A DNA stretch of 64,000 nt from Polychytrium aggregatum (taxonomy: Eukaryota > Chytridiomycota > Chytridiomycetes > Polychytriales). A program made the translations under genes and the position numbers. Where the stretch lies: NCBI RefSeq assembly GCF_025602895.1, contig NW_026516305.1, positions 62,001 through 126,000 on the forward strand, in the 5' to 3' direction. The notes under the pieces were generated by a model that was given only the letters and a program-made list of their open reading frames with translations, did no database searches and had not been told where the DNA came from. Positions 51,630 to 62,995 of this stretch are shown here, one piece after another (position 1 is the stretch's first letter; each line of letters begins with the position of its first letter).

Positions 51630-54098
51630 TCAGTCAAACTCGTTGCCCAGAAGCTCGATAGGCTCGCCCTTGGCATTTGTCCACCGCCTTCGGAATGTAA
51701 ACTCCGTCAGCTTGTTACAGCCATAGAGCTTGGCGAGCTTGAGTCGCGGGCAGTTGCGGAAAAACTCCTCCAAGAGCTCGTCCTCCAGATTGCGCACCCA
51801 GGATAGATCCAGCACCTCCAGCATCGGCAGCTTTGTGGCAAGCGCCTTGAGCGAACGCTCGGTCAGGTCCTCGAGGCCATTCAGCAGCAGCGTCTGCAGC
51901 ATGTCGCAATGGAGATTCGAGAGCACAATCAGCGACGAGTCCCCGAGCTGGGTCACCCGCGACAGATCGAGTCTGCTCAGCCGTGTAGAGCCCTTCCTCT
52001 TGAAGACGTTGAGGAACTGCTCAAAGCCCTCGTCCGTGATCGACTCGCAGTTCGCGATCGAGAAGAACTGCAGCTGGTTGCAGATCGGGGCGATGACGTC
52101 AAGCAACAGCGCGTCCTTCATTTGGCCGTATCTGCCCAAAGCGCAGGAGGTATCAGTAATGCATCCGCATCCACATCCACATCCACACCGATAAAGTACC
52201 ATTAGCATAGCTCACCCGCTCAGCGAAAGCACGCTCAGCTGCTGGCCGATGGTCTGGATGATTCCGCCGAGCGCCTCGTCGGATATGGCGCTGCCGAGGT
52301 AGTTGAGCTGCAGTTCCTCGACACTAGTGAGGCCGCCAAGCGCCTTGATCTCTGCATCGCCGACCGAGGTGCACTGGTCCAGATGGAGAGATTTAAGCCT
52401 TGGGCAGTTCTTGACAAGAGCCGAGAGGCCTCCAAACCCGAGTTGGGCTGCGCTCTCAAGCCGGAGCTTCATGAGCTTGTCTCCGAGGCTCTCGAACAGC
52501 GCGGCAAAGGCCTTGTCGGTGACCAGGTAGGGGCCCCGGAGTGTCAGTGACGTCAGACGAGGGAAGCTGCGTGCGTAGACTTGGATAACATGATCTGGGC
52601 GGCGACAGGATCGACGGAGCATATGCACCAAGCCGTTTGAGGATTAGACACACGTTCACAAGTGCAAGCGGTCCCGGGGATGGGTGGGCGGCTTACCATT
52701 CATGCGGCCGCACAGCGTCAGATTCAAATGGGTCAAATTTGGGCAGAAGCTCGATATTTGTGTGTATCCGTTCTCGTCGAGGACTATGGTGGATCCATGC
52801 ATAAAAGCGAATATGTGAGTAGCTGTACTCAACAATCACAGGGGGGGGGAGGGCTCGTGGAGCATGCCAAGCAACGACCAGCAGCGATACATACGAGTGC
52901 AATCATAAAGATCAAGGCTGGACTCGTCTGGGCCGATGAACAGACCGAGCGTTTGATTGTTGAGCACACGAGAGCGCGAGATGATGCGGGAGATGGTTTG
53001 CTTGGACTCATACGATATATCGCCGAGCTGTTCGATATCTTCGATGTAGTCGACCAGGATCTGCAGGCGGTTCGATGCGCATACGCACACAAGCAATCAA
53101 CACATTGCGCCAAGGTGAGTGGGTGGAAGAGTGCTTGCGTCGATTCCTATGTCCAACCGAATCATCATGAAGAACCACTGGCTCCGTGAAACTGGCACGC
53201 CGCGGGACTCACCTTGATGCACATAGACTTGAGCGACAAGACCGAGCCCTCCCTCTTGAGAAGCGGATCCATGACGGTCTTAGCCTTGCGCTTGATTTTG
53301 TTGGCTCGCTTCTCGCCATGGAGTGTAAAGCACGCCTGGCAGATCTGATCACCTAGGTTTTCCAGGACAAACTTGCGCTGGCAGCGATCGCAAAACCGGA
53401 TGGCTCCGATGCGATCCTCCCTCATCTCGTCCATCTGCTCTTCCAGCCGCCGGTTCCGCAGCTTGGAGTGCTGCGATCTCGGGGCAAGCTTTTTGTCCAC
53501 CTCAAAGAAACGGCTGTTGATATCATCATTGTAGTCGCCGTCGTTGTCGTCATCGTCGTCGCCGTCGCCCTTGCGCTTCTGCTTCTTGGAGGCCTCCTTT
53601 TTCGAGGTCTGTCGGGTGGTCTTGCGTTTGAGGGATGGGCTTTGCTGGGCGGACGACGATGATGAACCGGGTTGGGCTGCACTTCGACTGGGTGGCTCAA
53701 CGTCGATGTCGATAACAATCACTTGATCTGCGAGATCCGGGCGCACAACTCGGCGCATCTCCTGATTGCCACTGTCCTCGGGGTCGGCATCGTCGGTGCG
53801 CTCTGGCTCTTGAGCAGGAGCTGCAGGGGTCGCAGTTGCCGAGGCTGGTTCTTCGGGTTGATCTGGGCCCCCTTCCTCGTCCTGTGTGGCTCGTCTCCGG
53901 CCATAGTGCAGGCGGGGAGCGACGATGCCCTTCTCTCGGAGAAAGCTGAGCGATTGGATAGGCGACAAAGCGTGAGGCCAAGACGGATGCCCGGATGATG
54001 GCCCAGTCGACGGGGCAGCCCGATGGGTGAGTACGATGCGGCGGGCCGACGTACCTGGAGAGGGCCGACGTTGGCCCTTTGACAGAGTTGCCCGACAT
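51630..54098 (-). CDS. RAD7: DNA repair protein RAD7 (LRR, GG-NER)
   Basis: Six exons (54098-54055, 53945-53213, 53060-52895, 52783-52697, 52594-52216, 52131-51630) join in frame to 636 aa. The start MSGNSVKGPTSALSSFLREKGI is typical of Rad7. An acidic/basic disordered region follows, then a treble-clef-like zinc motif (RFCDRCQRKFVLENLG, QICQACFTLHGEKRA), and LKSMCIKILVDYIEDIEQLG. The rest is leucine-rich repeats (CPNLTHLNLTLCGRMN, FPRLTSLTLRGPYLVTD, CPRLKSLHLDQCTSVGD, LPMLEVLDLSWVRNL). Rad7 with Rad16 and Abf1/Elc1 forms the global-genome nucleotide-excision repair complex with translocase and E3 ligase activity. Every junction preserves frame and falls inside conserved blocks. Confidence 0.88.
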
Positions 54099-54531
54099 GC
54101 TGGCTGGAGGGTGCGATCGGTGCGTGGTTGGCTGCTGCCTGGTCCGTTTGCTGCCTCGATGGACGCCGGGCTGTCTTGGAGACGTTTTGGGCGGAGGAGC
54201 GGAAGAGGCAGAGCGGCTCGCACCGCCGTTTTTCCGACCCAACTTCGCAGCTGTCGCGCGTGGGCAGCCGCCGCCACACCCCCGTCTGGGGCGTGCTGCG
54301 ATGTTGTGTTGTGAGCATCGGGTTCAACACCGCTGGTGGGCTCTAATGGGTTGCAGGAGCCGTATGAGTTGCAGGGGCCGCATGGGTTGCAAGGGCCGCA
54401 GTGCCCGAGCCAGCGCAACTGAGAGCGACACGGGGACAGACAAGCGACGACGCATGTCCAGCGCACCAGTTCAACGAGGCACAGCAAATGAACGAGGATC
54501 TACTCGCATGTCGCTGCCAGGAACTGCATAT
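54099..54531. promoter_or_regulatory. Upstream region of RAD7, 3' flank of Ubp1-like gene
   Basis: Four hundred and thirty-three bp. A GGGTTGCAGGAGCC/GAGTTGCAGGGGCC-type repeat is seen at about 54350-54400 (three to four copies of a 15-bp unit). No gene. Confidence 0.4.
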
Positions 54532-57500
54532 TTACATCTTCTCGTAGAACAGCATGTACACGAAAGCCGCACCGTGGCCAAAGACCTCGTCCTCAATGTC
54601 CCGCACGAGCTCGACCTTGTCGTCAGAGATGCGGAACCACCGATCCGACAGCGAGCCGTGGTGATGACCGCCGACCAAAGTTCGTGTGCGGGGCGCCGGA
54701 GGCTTTTTGGGGGCAGTCGGAGACTGCTGTTTCGCCCCGGCTTTACGATTGCGGAGCTGCTTTCCGCGCAGTCCACGGATCTCGACAGCTTCTTCTTCTT
54801 CTTCGACGCTGCTTGTGGATGTGTGTCCCGCTTCGTCACTGCTCTCGGTGAACTGGTTGGGTGATGGGGCGCTGACGCGGCGGTAGGTAACGAAATGACC
54901 CGAGTCGTGGCTTCCATAATGCAGCACAACGGCCCGCAGCTGAAACAGATTGGCGTTGCGAGCGACAGCAGGCGTCCGGGCAGGCAGCTTCTCGTGCTCC
55001 GATGCGTCCGTCTCTTCCGGTGGTGGGCCATCTGAGCTGGGCCCGTCTTCGGCTCCTGAAGCGTTTACACTTTCCAGCAGAGGTCCGTCTTCAGCGCTGT
55101 CGTGCGCATCGACTCCTTGTTCTTTGCCGTTGGGCTTGCCTATAGCGAGTCCGCCACGGCTGGTTGTTGGCGACGATGCATCCTGTGCCCCACCCTTCAG
55201 TCCAGGGGTACCTGTCCGCATTCCCGCCGCTGCAGGATCGGCCTCGGAGCCACAGATATCCATCGTTTCGCTTTCGGTCATGTTCTCGGCAGCGGTGGTG
55301 TCGTCATCAAGGTCTGGCTCCGTAGTCAGTTCGCGACTGGTCAAGCGGCGACGATCACTGGGCTCGCTGTCAGCGTGGCCGTTGAAAACCTCGCTCCTCA
55401 TGTCTGTGTCCGTATCGCTGCTGTGGGTGCTTCCGTTTGGTATCGTGTTGGGTTTCAATAGATTCATCGACGCCGTGCCGTTGACTGGATGGGCCGACGG
55501 TACACCGTTCGCTGGCGATAGCTTTGGTTCAGCCGGCGACCATGGTTGCTGTTGAGAGGTGCTATATACAGAGGCGCTCTTGAGCTTGGATGAAAAGCCG
55601 CCAAATCCGGCCTGGACAATGCGGGCGTCTTGAAGCGCACTGGAAAAGTACATCCCTGACCCGCTGGTGCCGGTGCTGAAGGGCGTCAGGTCCAGAAAGT
55701 TGGAAAACAGCACCCGGCAGTTGTTCTTGACAACAGCTCCAGTCGGCAAGAACACGGACCGCTGCATATGCAAACAAAGACTCTGTGGCGAGTTGGCGAT
55801 AAGGATTTGCTTCTGGGACAACGGAGAGGCGGCCTTGACCCGCTTGATGTGGTCGGGCTGGAGTCGGAATGAGGGCGAGAACGAGGGTACGATGAGAGTT
55901 TGGAATCGGCAGTGAGAGCCGCTCCGACTCCCAGTCGAGCCACTTGCCGCAAGCTCATGGAGGCTGATCCCTTTATCCAGCAAGATCGTTCTGTATATCA
56001 GCCTTTGGGCATCCGCCTTTGGGCACCAACTTACCAGCTTGCCCTCGACGTCGCTCTTGATCAGCTTTTCGACCAGAGCAAGGTCGCTTTGGAGCTGATG
56101 CATGTGATCGAGCTCACTTTGGAGCGTGTCCTCGAGCTCCTGTCGGTGAGCTTTGGAGGCAGACTTTTTCTGCCCGTCCTTCTTGTTTGATTTTGCGCGA
56201 ATGGCTTTGAGGTTGCTTTCGGCAGAGCCAACAATCTGCTTTTGCCGTTCGAGCTCACGCCCGATCCTTGTGTAGGTGGCGATTAACGAGCACTTGTCGC
56301 AGATCCAGTCGTGCAAGGATTCGGGAGATACGTAGGCCGTGAGAAGGCTCTCGATTGAGCACTGGGGCTGGAGGAGAGTGACGTGGTTCAGCACGATAGA
56401 CGGTCGATCCGATGGATGCGAATGAGCCTGTGTTTCCCTTGCCCAAGTTTGCAAAGGACATCAACACCGCCCCGCTTCAAGCTGAGAAAAGCCGTACCTT
56501 TGCTGGTACCGCGAGTGAAATGTTATCGAAGGTTGCATGGCGGATCGTTGACTGGTCACATATTCGGTCAGTAAAGGAGCAAGGCGATTGGAGAATGAAC
56601 ACATCCGCAGAATGGATTCGATGCGGGCGATACACCATAAACCAAGTCGGTGGTATCGCGCCGATGGCCGGGAGGGAATCGGCCATTCGTAGCGGAAAGG
56701 TTGTTGGAGAGACCGGATAAAGCCGTCAATATGGCTCGGCAGTCGTCGACGGCGTCGTCGTCGAAGAGCGACTCTTGGCGGGTGATCGAGCTCATTAGAG
56801 TCACGATGCTCACAGAGGTCCAAGTTAAGGAAATGCAAGGAAGGACCGATGTACATACCGCATATCCGCACTGCATGCACGCAATGCGATGGGCTGTCAG
56901 CCCAGTAAGCGGATTCCGGATCTGACGCTGCTGGAGGTACTCGATGGAATGGCCGAGATAGACAAGATTCACCGTCGACTGGCCAGGGATCCCACGCGGA
57001 GCCACGTTCGTGGCTTGCTCGGCGTCAAAGAGCGAGACTACTGAAGGAAGTCCCGGTACTTCTTCGCTCGTCAAGCTGCTGGAGAGCACTTGCAAAAACT
57101 CATGTGCATCCTGTGTCGCAAATGAAGTGCATCAGATATCCAAGCTCAAGCAGGCGCTCGCTTCGGTTTCTGGGATCCAGATGCAACAGCTGTGTGGCGT
57201 GGGAGACGCAGCGACAGCACGACGGGTGAACCAGGAAGGAGTCGCACGGCTGCTCATACTTGCTGATCGTAACACATGAGTCGCCTATTCCCGCTCTTGG
57301 TCGTGAGGGCATTCATGATGTTGCTTGGACGGAGGACTCGCTTATTCGGCAGCATCTCATTGAGGGCTAATGTGAAAATGCCGCTCGTCAAGGCTCTGCT
57401 TGTATCCCAGACAGAGAGCATGGATGTCGCTCCATGTTGGAGCAGATGCACAGGAGCAGATGCACTGGAGCAGATGACTCGTCGTCTGCGTGAAAATCCA

Positions 57501-58422
57501 GCATTGCGCATGCGGAATGCTCTGCCGCACACACGCACCTCTGCAAAGTTCCAGTAGCGCTTCGGTGACGATGAGGGGCGGTTTGTCGCCGGAATCGAGA
57601 GGAGGGACCAGATCCGAGTGATAGACGTCTGTCCGCAGTTTGATATAGATCATGATGCTTGGTAGCGATGAGAGAGCCTGTGGCGTTTTCCCGAGCGCCG
57701 AGTTAATTCGGAGCGACTCGGCATTGAGCACGCCGGAGAGGGGATACCAAAGTGGATGTGCCAGCAGCGGAGGCCAGCGAATATAGGGGCCTGTTGGATG
57801 TCATCGGCCCTGCAAGCGAGGCACAGCCGACGACAGCGATGGGGACACCAGAAGCCGCACCGCGATCGAGCAACAGACGAGAGAAAGCGCCTGCCCTGCC
57901 CTGCGTATCGAATCGCCCATACCTGGAGCACCGAGTTCATGAAGCAGGTATTGCCCAAGTTGTAGAGCCCAGCGGGGAAGGCCGCCTCTGCGCAATCACG
58001 GTTATGCGAAAATGGCGTCAGCCGGGTCATGTCGAGTCGCAGGAGATGATGCCGGACCGCTGACTTCTGCACAAAGGGTGTGGTTTTCGAGCCACGGCGA
58101 AAGGTATGCCTTGCCGAGGACGGCCTTCGACGTGGAAGGGCCAGGCTGGCTGCCGATGATACTGGGAGCAGACATCCAGATCCCACCGATACCCATCCAT
58201 GAGCTTGAGGACCGACCCACCTTTTAGAGCGCCTTTGCTCCTCTTGCCCCGCTTGCCGACACGAGAGCCGGACCGCTTATATGTCGATGGTAAGGTGATG
58301 TACCAGAGCGAGACACCGGCGAGGACGATAGCCAGGCCGGCCCCGAGCTGGAACGGAAGCAGGTTTTGGGTCGCGACCACCGAATTGGATGTGGGCCCGG
58401 TATCCCACAGGGCGTTCATCAT
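54532..58422 (-). CDS. Ubp1/USP30-like ubiquitin-specific protease with N-terminal TM
   Basis: Eight exons (58422-58221, 57987-57923, 57677-57539, 57366-57260, 57110-56859, 56551-56498, 56367-56035, 55857-54532) join in frame to 825 aa. A TM near the N-terminus (FQLGAGLAIVLAGVSLWYI) is followed by a Lys/Arg-rich stretch. Catalytic Cys box: GLYNLGNTCFMNSVLQ. Further USP blocks: DAHEFLQVLSSSL, GLTAHRIACMQCGYA, FDNISLAVPA, SPESLHDWICDKC, and SQKQILIANSPQSLCLHMQR. The His box is YGSHDSGHFVTYRR. A disordered acidic insert of about 200 residues precedes the His box. The 177-bp stretch 55858-56034 stays open but has a GTAAGT donor and a pyrimidine-rich CTCCAG acceptor, and is treated as an in-frame intron. 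The anchored layout recalls yeast Ubp1 (ER/endosome) and USP30 (mitochondria). Confidence 0.82.
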
Positions 58423-58973
58423 GGCGATGGGGGCGGAGGCAAGCGTGCCGCGGAAAGTCGAGCGAGGAGCCAGGATGAAGATCGATGCCCAGGAGCGAAT
58501 CGGCCGGAGAAGAGCCGACGCCGACAACAAATCAAAGGACTGGATGCCGCCGAGGTGACGGAATCGAGACGACGGACGGCTTGGTCGAGAGGAGACAAGC
58601 GGGAGAAGCAGAGTGGGCCGCTGGGAGATGGGCGCCGGCAGCAGTCGTTGGACAGGACAGGATGGCTGCACCCTGAGGACGCTGGGATGGACAGGAGCCA
58701 AGGGAGGAAGACGTGGGGCGACGGGACAGGGCACCACGGGGCTGGAGAAAAAAAGCCTGGTGCAACCCGCCATCACATGCGGACAGGAGGACGGACTCGT
58801 TGGTGGGCCAGATATACACAGATATACACAGATATGCACCAGATATGCACCGGTATGCGATCCGGTCGAGTACTATGCTGCTATTCAGTCGTCGGCGTGA
58901 TTTATATTGGGTGCAGTAACCCCCCCGGCGACTCGAGCGACAGCACCAGCAACAGATCAAAGCCATGGCTAAT
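58423..58973. other. Upstream region of Ubp1-like gene, 3' flank of SFM1
   Basis: Contains an AGATATACAC/AGATATGCACC repeat at 58808-58853 (four copies). No gene recognised; frames on plus are antisense noise. Confidence 0.4.
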
Positions 58974-60247
58974 CTACAGCATCGTGGTGATGTCGATATC
59001 GTTGCCCTTTCGCAGGAGCTTCTTGAACCCGGGCGGCATGATCATCTTGCCCTCGCTATTGAGCAGATACCGGAACGGCATCTGGACAGTTTCGCGCTTC
59101 GAGAGCACAATCTCGGGATGGTCGATGAACTTGAGCTCGTCCAGCGGGATGCCCTTCTCGAGAACATGCTGGGAGGTCATCACGGCCGTATCGGTGGTCA
59201 TCTGGACCGGGCCCAAATGGCGTCCCTTGAAGCCCATGACTCGCAGCTCCTGCAGCGACACGGGAGGAGCAAGCTGTTAGAAGCCCAGAGGCCGAAACGC
59301 CATCGGTTGATTGCCCGCCCCCCTCCTCAGCTCCGAAGCTGGAGCCATCAGCATTACAGAGTACTTGCCTTGGTACGATCGCGCGGGGGATCGTCGCCCT
59401 GTGGTAAAATACACGATGATAAGTTCAGAAAATCGGCGACATCATGCCGACGCAAGGAAACCTCGCCACAACGACGGCATCCACAGCATTATCATTTGTT
59501 TCCCGAATGGCGGCACTGACAAGAAATGGGACCGGAAAAGCCAACAACGACAACAACGACAACAACGACAACAACGACGACAACAACAACGACAACGACG
59601 ACCACGACAACAACAACGAATACGGACCAAAATACCGCCAAAGAGCAAGAACTTGCAGTTTTCGGCGTCCGACGGGCTCAGAGGCTCCTTCGCAGCCGGA
59701 TCAAGCAGGATGCAGTTGTCGATGGTGACACCCTCGATTTCCAGAACAGATTTGCCGGTCGCAACGACGCCCTCGAGCTTGGTCGGCAGATTATCGAGCA
59801 CACTCTGGTGCATGTTCGACAAGATCAGGTTGCCTGGCGAGATGCACGGATGTCGACAGGAGGAGGTCAGCGAGGTCGGATCCTGGTGAGCTGTTGGGTA
59901 GATATCCCCCCCCCGGCTACACGGCAAATCGATATATATACCTTCGCCGACATAGCTGAGCATATGGCTGTATTCGAGCTGTGCAGGGAGTCGCCCCAGC
60001 ATTAGATCCGTTCCAAGGTGATACCCAGTCAGCGTCGCGGATGTCCATGCAGTGTAGCTTGCGGCCAAAGGCGATGCAAAAAGAGCAGATGCGATGTGGC
60101 AGCGAGGCGAGCAGACAATCGAGGCTGGCTCAGAGGCAGACCAGGCATCGACGAAAGCCGTCTGATCCGGCGGACGGGTTGTCGAAAGAGCCTTACCTCG
60201 CACCACTCCTCGAGACCCTCCTCGAAATGCTCGATGATGTACTTCAT
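58974..60247 (-). CDS. SFM1: SPOUT-type protein arginine methyltransferase SFM1
   Basis: Five exons (60247-60197, 59978-59942, 59833-59628, 59398-59369, 59249-58974) join in frame to 199 aa. It begins MKYIIEHFEEGLEEWCELEY, the Sfm1 start signature, followed by SHMLSYVGEGNLILSNM, CILLDPAAKEPLSPSDAENC, FLLFGGIL|GDDPPRDRTK (SAM-binding knot loop) and LGPVQMTTDTAVMTSQHVL, KFIDHPEIVLSKRETVQMPF. Yeast Sfm1 methylates Arg146 of ribosomal protein uS3. Exon 4 is 30 nt, GDDPPRDRTK, and its donor is AAG|GCAAGT, a GC-AG intron. Intron 3 holds a CAACGA-type microsatellite (59537-59616). Confidence 0.9.
59537..59616. repeat. CAACGA/CAACAA microsatellite in SFM1 intron 3
   Basis: About 80 bp of AACAACGAC units between the GTCCGT donor (59627) and the CCACAG acceptor. 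Read on plus it gives poly-Thr or poly-Asn/Asp frames that are artefacts. Confidence 0.85.
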
Positions 60248-60454
60248 GCTGAGGACTCCAGATGCAGGATCAGGGTCAGGCGCATCGAGCGGAGACAGAA
60301 AACAACAGGAAAAAAAAGCGCACACGTGTTTTGAGCTCACCACACAACAAAGCCAGGGTTGGAATCCCGTATGGGAATGGACGACGTATGGGAATGAATG
60401 CTGTATGAGAGTGCTCATGGAGTGACGTATGGGTTGGAGTGCAATACAGGGATC

Positions 60455-61234
60455 TCATAGTTTCCTGTCGTCCGGAAGCTGTCGGATCTTGGAGCCGACG
60501 CAGTGCAGCAACAGATCAACGTCCGCCGGCCGGCTCAGGCGGTGATCCCCTCCCTTGACGATGTTGACGTTGATGAAGGATGGATGCTGGAGGTCCAGCA
60601 GGGCGAGGGCCTCGGACACCGGCACCACCGAATCTGCGGTGCCGTGGAGGGCCTCGAGCGTGCAGAAGACGGGGGCGTCGGTACTGATGTGATTGTCGGG
60701 ATTGTTGCTGTCCAAAAGAGCGCTGCTGAGCCGATAGAACCCGCCTGGAGTATACGGCGAGGGCAAGTGGAAGCAGTGGCCCGAGGGTGTCTCGGTGCAG
60801 GACAGATGTTGAGCCGCCCATCGTCGGGCTGGATTGACGGCACCACCGACGCCGACAATGGCCTCGATCCGACCAGGGCGACAGCAGGCGGTGAGCAGGG
60901 AAAGATGCAAGCCCATTGATGCGCCGACCATGACGACACGAGAATCCTTTGCGACGACGCTGTCAAGGACATGGAGGCAGTCGCGCTTCCAATCCGACAC
61001 GGTGGCGGTCTCGAGCGATCCAGCCGATCGACCATGACCAGAGAGATCCAGGGCAACGAACTGGGTCGACGGCAACCTCCTGCAGAGTTGGGCAAGCTTC
61101 TGGGCTTTGACGGAGTGTTCGAAGGACGATCCCAGACCAAGAACGAGCAGCACGGTTGACTGTTGGATAGACCGAGATGACTGCACCGGCGGAGAAGACC
61201 AGCAGGAGATGCGATTATGGAGGAGGAAGCGCAT
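60455..61234 (-). CDS. ABHD10-like alpha/beta hydrolase
   Basis: Intronless, 259 aa. Strand beta3 and oxyanion loop: VLLVLGLGSSFEHS. FVALDLSGHGRSAG follows, then the nucleophile elbow VVMVGASMGLHLSL (Ser in GASMG). The acid is likely Asp in LHGTADSVVPVSE and the His is in VKGGDHRLSRP. The order and the GDHRLSRP ending resemble ABHD10, a mitochondrial S-depalmitoylase/thioesterase, and related bacterial hydrolases. The N-terminus (MRFLLHNRISCWSSPPVQSS) is Arg/Ser-containing with no acid, which fits a mitochondrial presequence. The ATG at 61234 is the first in frame. Subfamily assignment moderate. Confidence 0.72.
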   Translation of the reverse strand: MRFLLHNRISCWSSPPVQSSRSIQQSTVLLVLGLGSSFEHSVKAQKLAQLCRRLPSTQFVALDLSGHGRSAGSLETATVSDWKRDCLHVLDSVVAKDSRVVMVGASMGLHLSLLTACCRPGRIEAIVGVGGAVNPARRWAAQHLSCTETPSGHCFHLPSPYTPGGFYRLSSALLDSNNPDNHISTDAPVFCTLEALHGTADSVVPVSEALALLDLQHPSFINVNIVKGGDHRLSRPADVDLLLHCVGSKIRQLPDDRKL

Positions 61235-62028
61235 GGTCGCTGGGGGGACGGCGATGAGAAGAACTGAGACCGGGGCTGTGTCGAATGCAGACCAAGGGCT
61301 TGGTGGAGATTGTTGGCGATGATGGGCGGGAGCGGGTCGATGGGAGCGAACGGACAAAAACCAAGACGACCGAGAACGGACAACCCATCCAAGATGCACG
61401 CCACGCAGTCTTGCGACGGCACTGCGACGGTCTCACGGACGCCGATGCTGGAAGCTGATCATGGAATACCCGGTGCACGCACGTCCGCCATCGCATAGGA
61501 CATGGATGCCTCAATGGTCAATCGCCAATCTCACAGTCTCACAGGGTCGCCATGCATGAAAGGTACAAGGGGGAGAGTGGTTCTCACCCCGATTCAAATT
61601 CTGTTATGAGAAAGGAAAGAGGACAAGAATTACAGGCCCGAGCAGGCAAGTCATCGCTGATTCTACATCAGGGAGGATGGCAAACCGAGTACACGGAACG
61701 AAGGGGAGTCACAAGAGCAAGAGCCGGTCTATTGTCGACGAGATGATATACACGATCTACGGTTCCGGGTAAGGAAGGGGGGGGGAAGCGGAGTCTCTCA
61801 TCGACAGCTCAATTGATATCTAAGACTCAGGTGGTTGGAGGGGGGGGGCAGTTGGTACGAGAGATGGAGGGGAGGAGGCGAGGGCGATCAATCGATCAAT
61901 CAAAAACAAGGGAGGTAGCGGCTCGAGGCATGCCAGCACTAAGGAAGAATAAGAAACACATGGGCATGTATCTTGGGCCAGGATCCGATCCGTTCGCAGA
62001 CGGGAGGAGGTAAAGCCATGCGCCTCGT
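61235..62028. other. Intergenic, no gene seen
   Basis: Seven hundred and ninety-four bp between the ABHD10-like start and the 3' end of the Cys-rich protein gene, both on minus. Includes G-runs at 61769-61777 and 61840-61848. No frame with coding character. Confidence 0.5.
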
Positions 62029-62995
62029 TTAGAGGGCAAAAACGGCGCCAGCAACAGCGACGATGACACCAGCAAACAGAGAGGCGGAGAGGGTGGCGGC
62101 AGCGCTCTTGTTGGAGTTGCCGTTGGTGGGGTTGGAGCCCTGGTTGGGGATGGACGAGCTCGATCCAGTGGCGACACCGATGCCGTAGGTAGCGTTGAAG
62201 ACGGCGAGGATGGTGGCGGGGGCCTGTGATGTTTGAAGCATTCGCAAGTGCCGCCGAAACATGCGTCGGCGCCGAGTCGATGCCGATACCGATGCCGATG
62301 CAAGTGTTGGGTGGAAGATTGCAGCGCCAATGGACAACAGACAACAGACAACGAGCAGTTGCGGCAGAGAGTTGGTGGTTGGTCGATGTGTATGGCCGAC
62401 ATTTGAGGGTTTGGGAGTAAAGCGACAAATGAATTAGCAACCAAGACAGGGTCCGGCGGCACGACCAAGGGACCTTGAGGCTGGCATAGCGACATACCTT
62501 GGCAGCGTTGGTGCCACAGTCAATCTCGAGGTTGGTGATCAGCTTGGTGGAGGGAGAGTTGGAGTCGGAGGGCGAGGTCTGGAGGCACTGGATGCACTTG
62601 GTGGGGACAACATCACCCATGCTCAGGAAGGGGCAGATGCACTGGGCAAGCTTGGTGGCGGCGGCGGTCCACTGTTGAGGTTCGACAACGTGGTCCAGGT
62701 TCATGGTGGTAGTGGTGATGATGATGGTGGTGGTGGTGGTGCGTTAGCAGTGGAAGAAAGAGCCATCTGGTCCCACCAGCGTCGAATTACAGCAAACAGC
62801 GGCTGCCAAGTCAACGACAGCAAAACGCACATCATCAGGGGTCTGCGGGGTGGAGCTCTGCTTGCAGGTCAGGATGTTGTTGAGCACCGGCTGGCAAGCG
62901 GAAGCGCAGGTGGTGGGCAGGACGGGCTGCTGGGCCTGGGCGAAGACCGCGACGGCAGCGAAGAGGAGGGCCAGGCAGAGACGGAGGGCGTTCAT
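62029..62995 (-). CDS. Small Cys-rich secreted protein, probably GPI-anchored
   Basis: Three phase-0 exons (62995-62831, 62671-62498, 62223-62029) join to 177 aa. The signal peptide is MNALRLCLALLFAAVAVFAQ. The mature part has eight cysteines in pairs (TTCASACQPVLNNILTC; CICPFLSMGD; PTKCIQCLQ; IDCGTNAAK) and an Asn-sequon NATYG. It then has a Ser/Asn/Gly linker and the hydrophobic C-terminus ATLSASLFAGVIVAVAGAVF, a GPI-attachment signal. The Cys layout recalls fungal adhesion or effector-like surface proteins, but I do not recognise the family. Retaining intron 1 gives an alternative 83-aa product (see findings). GATATAAGC lies about 55 bp upstream of the ATG (63049-63056). Confidence 0.72.
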
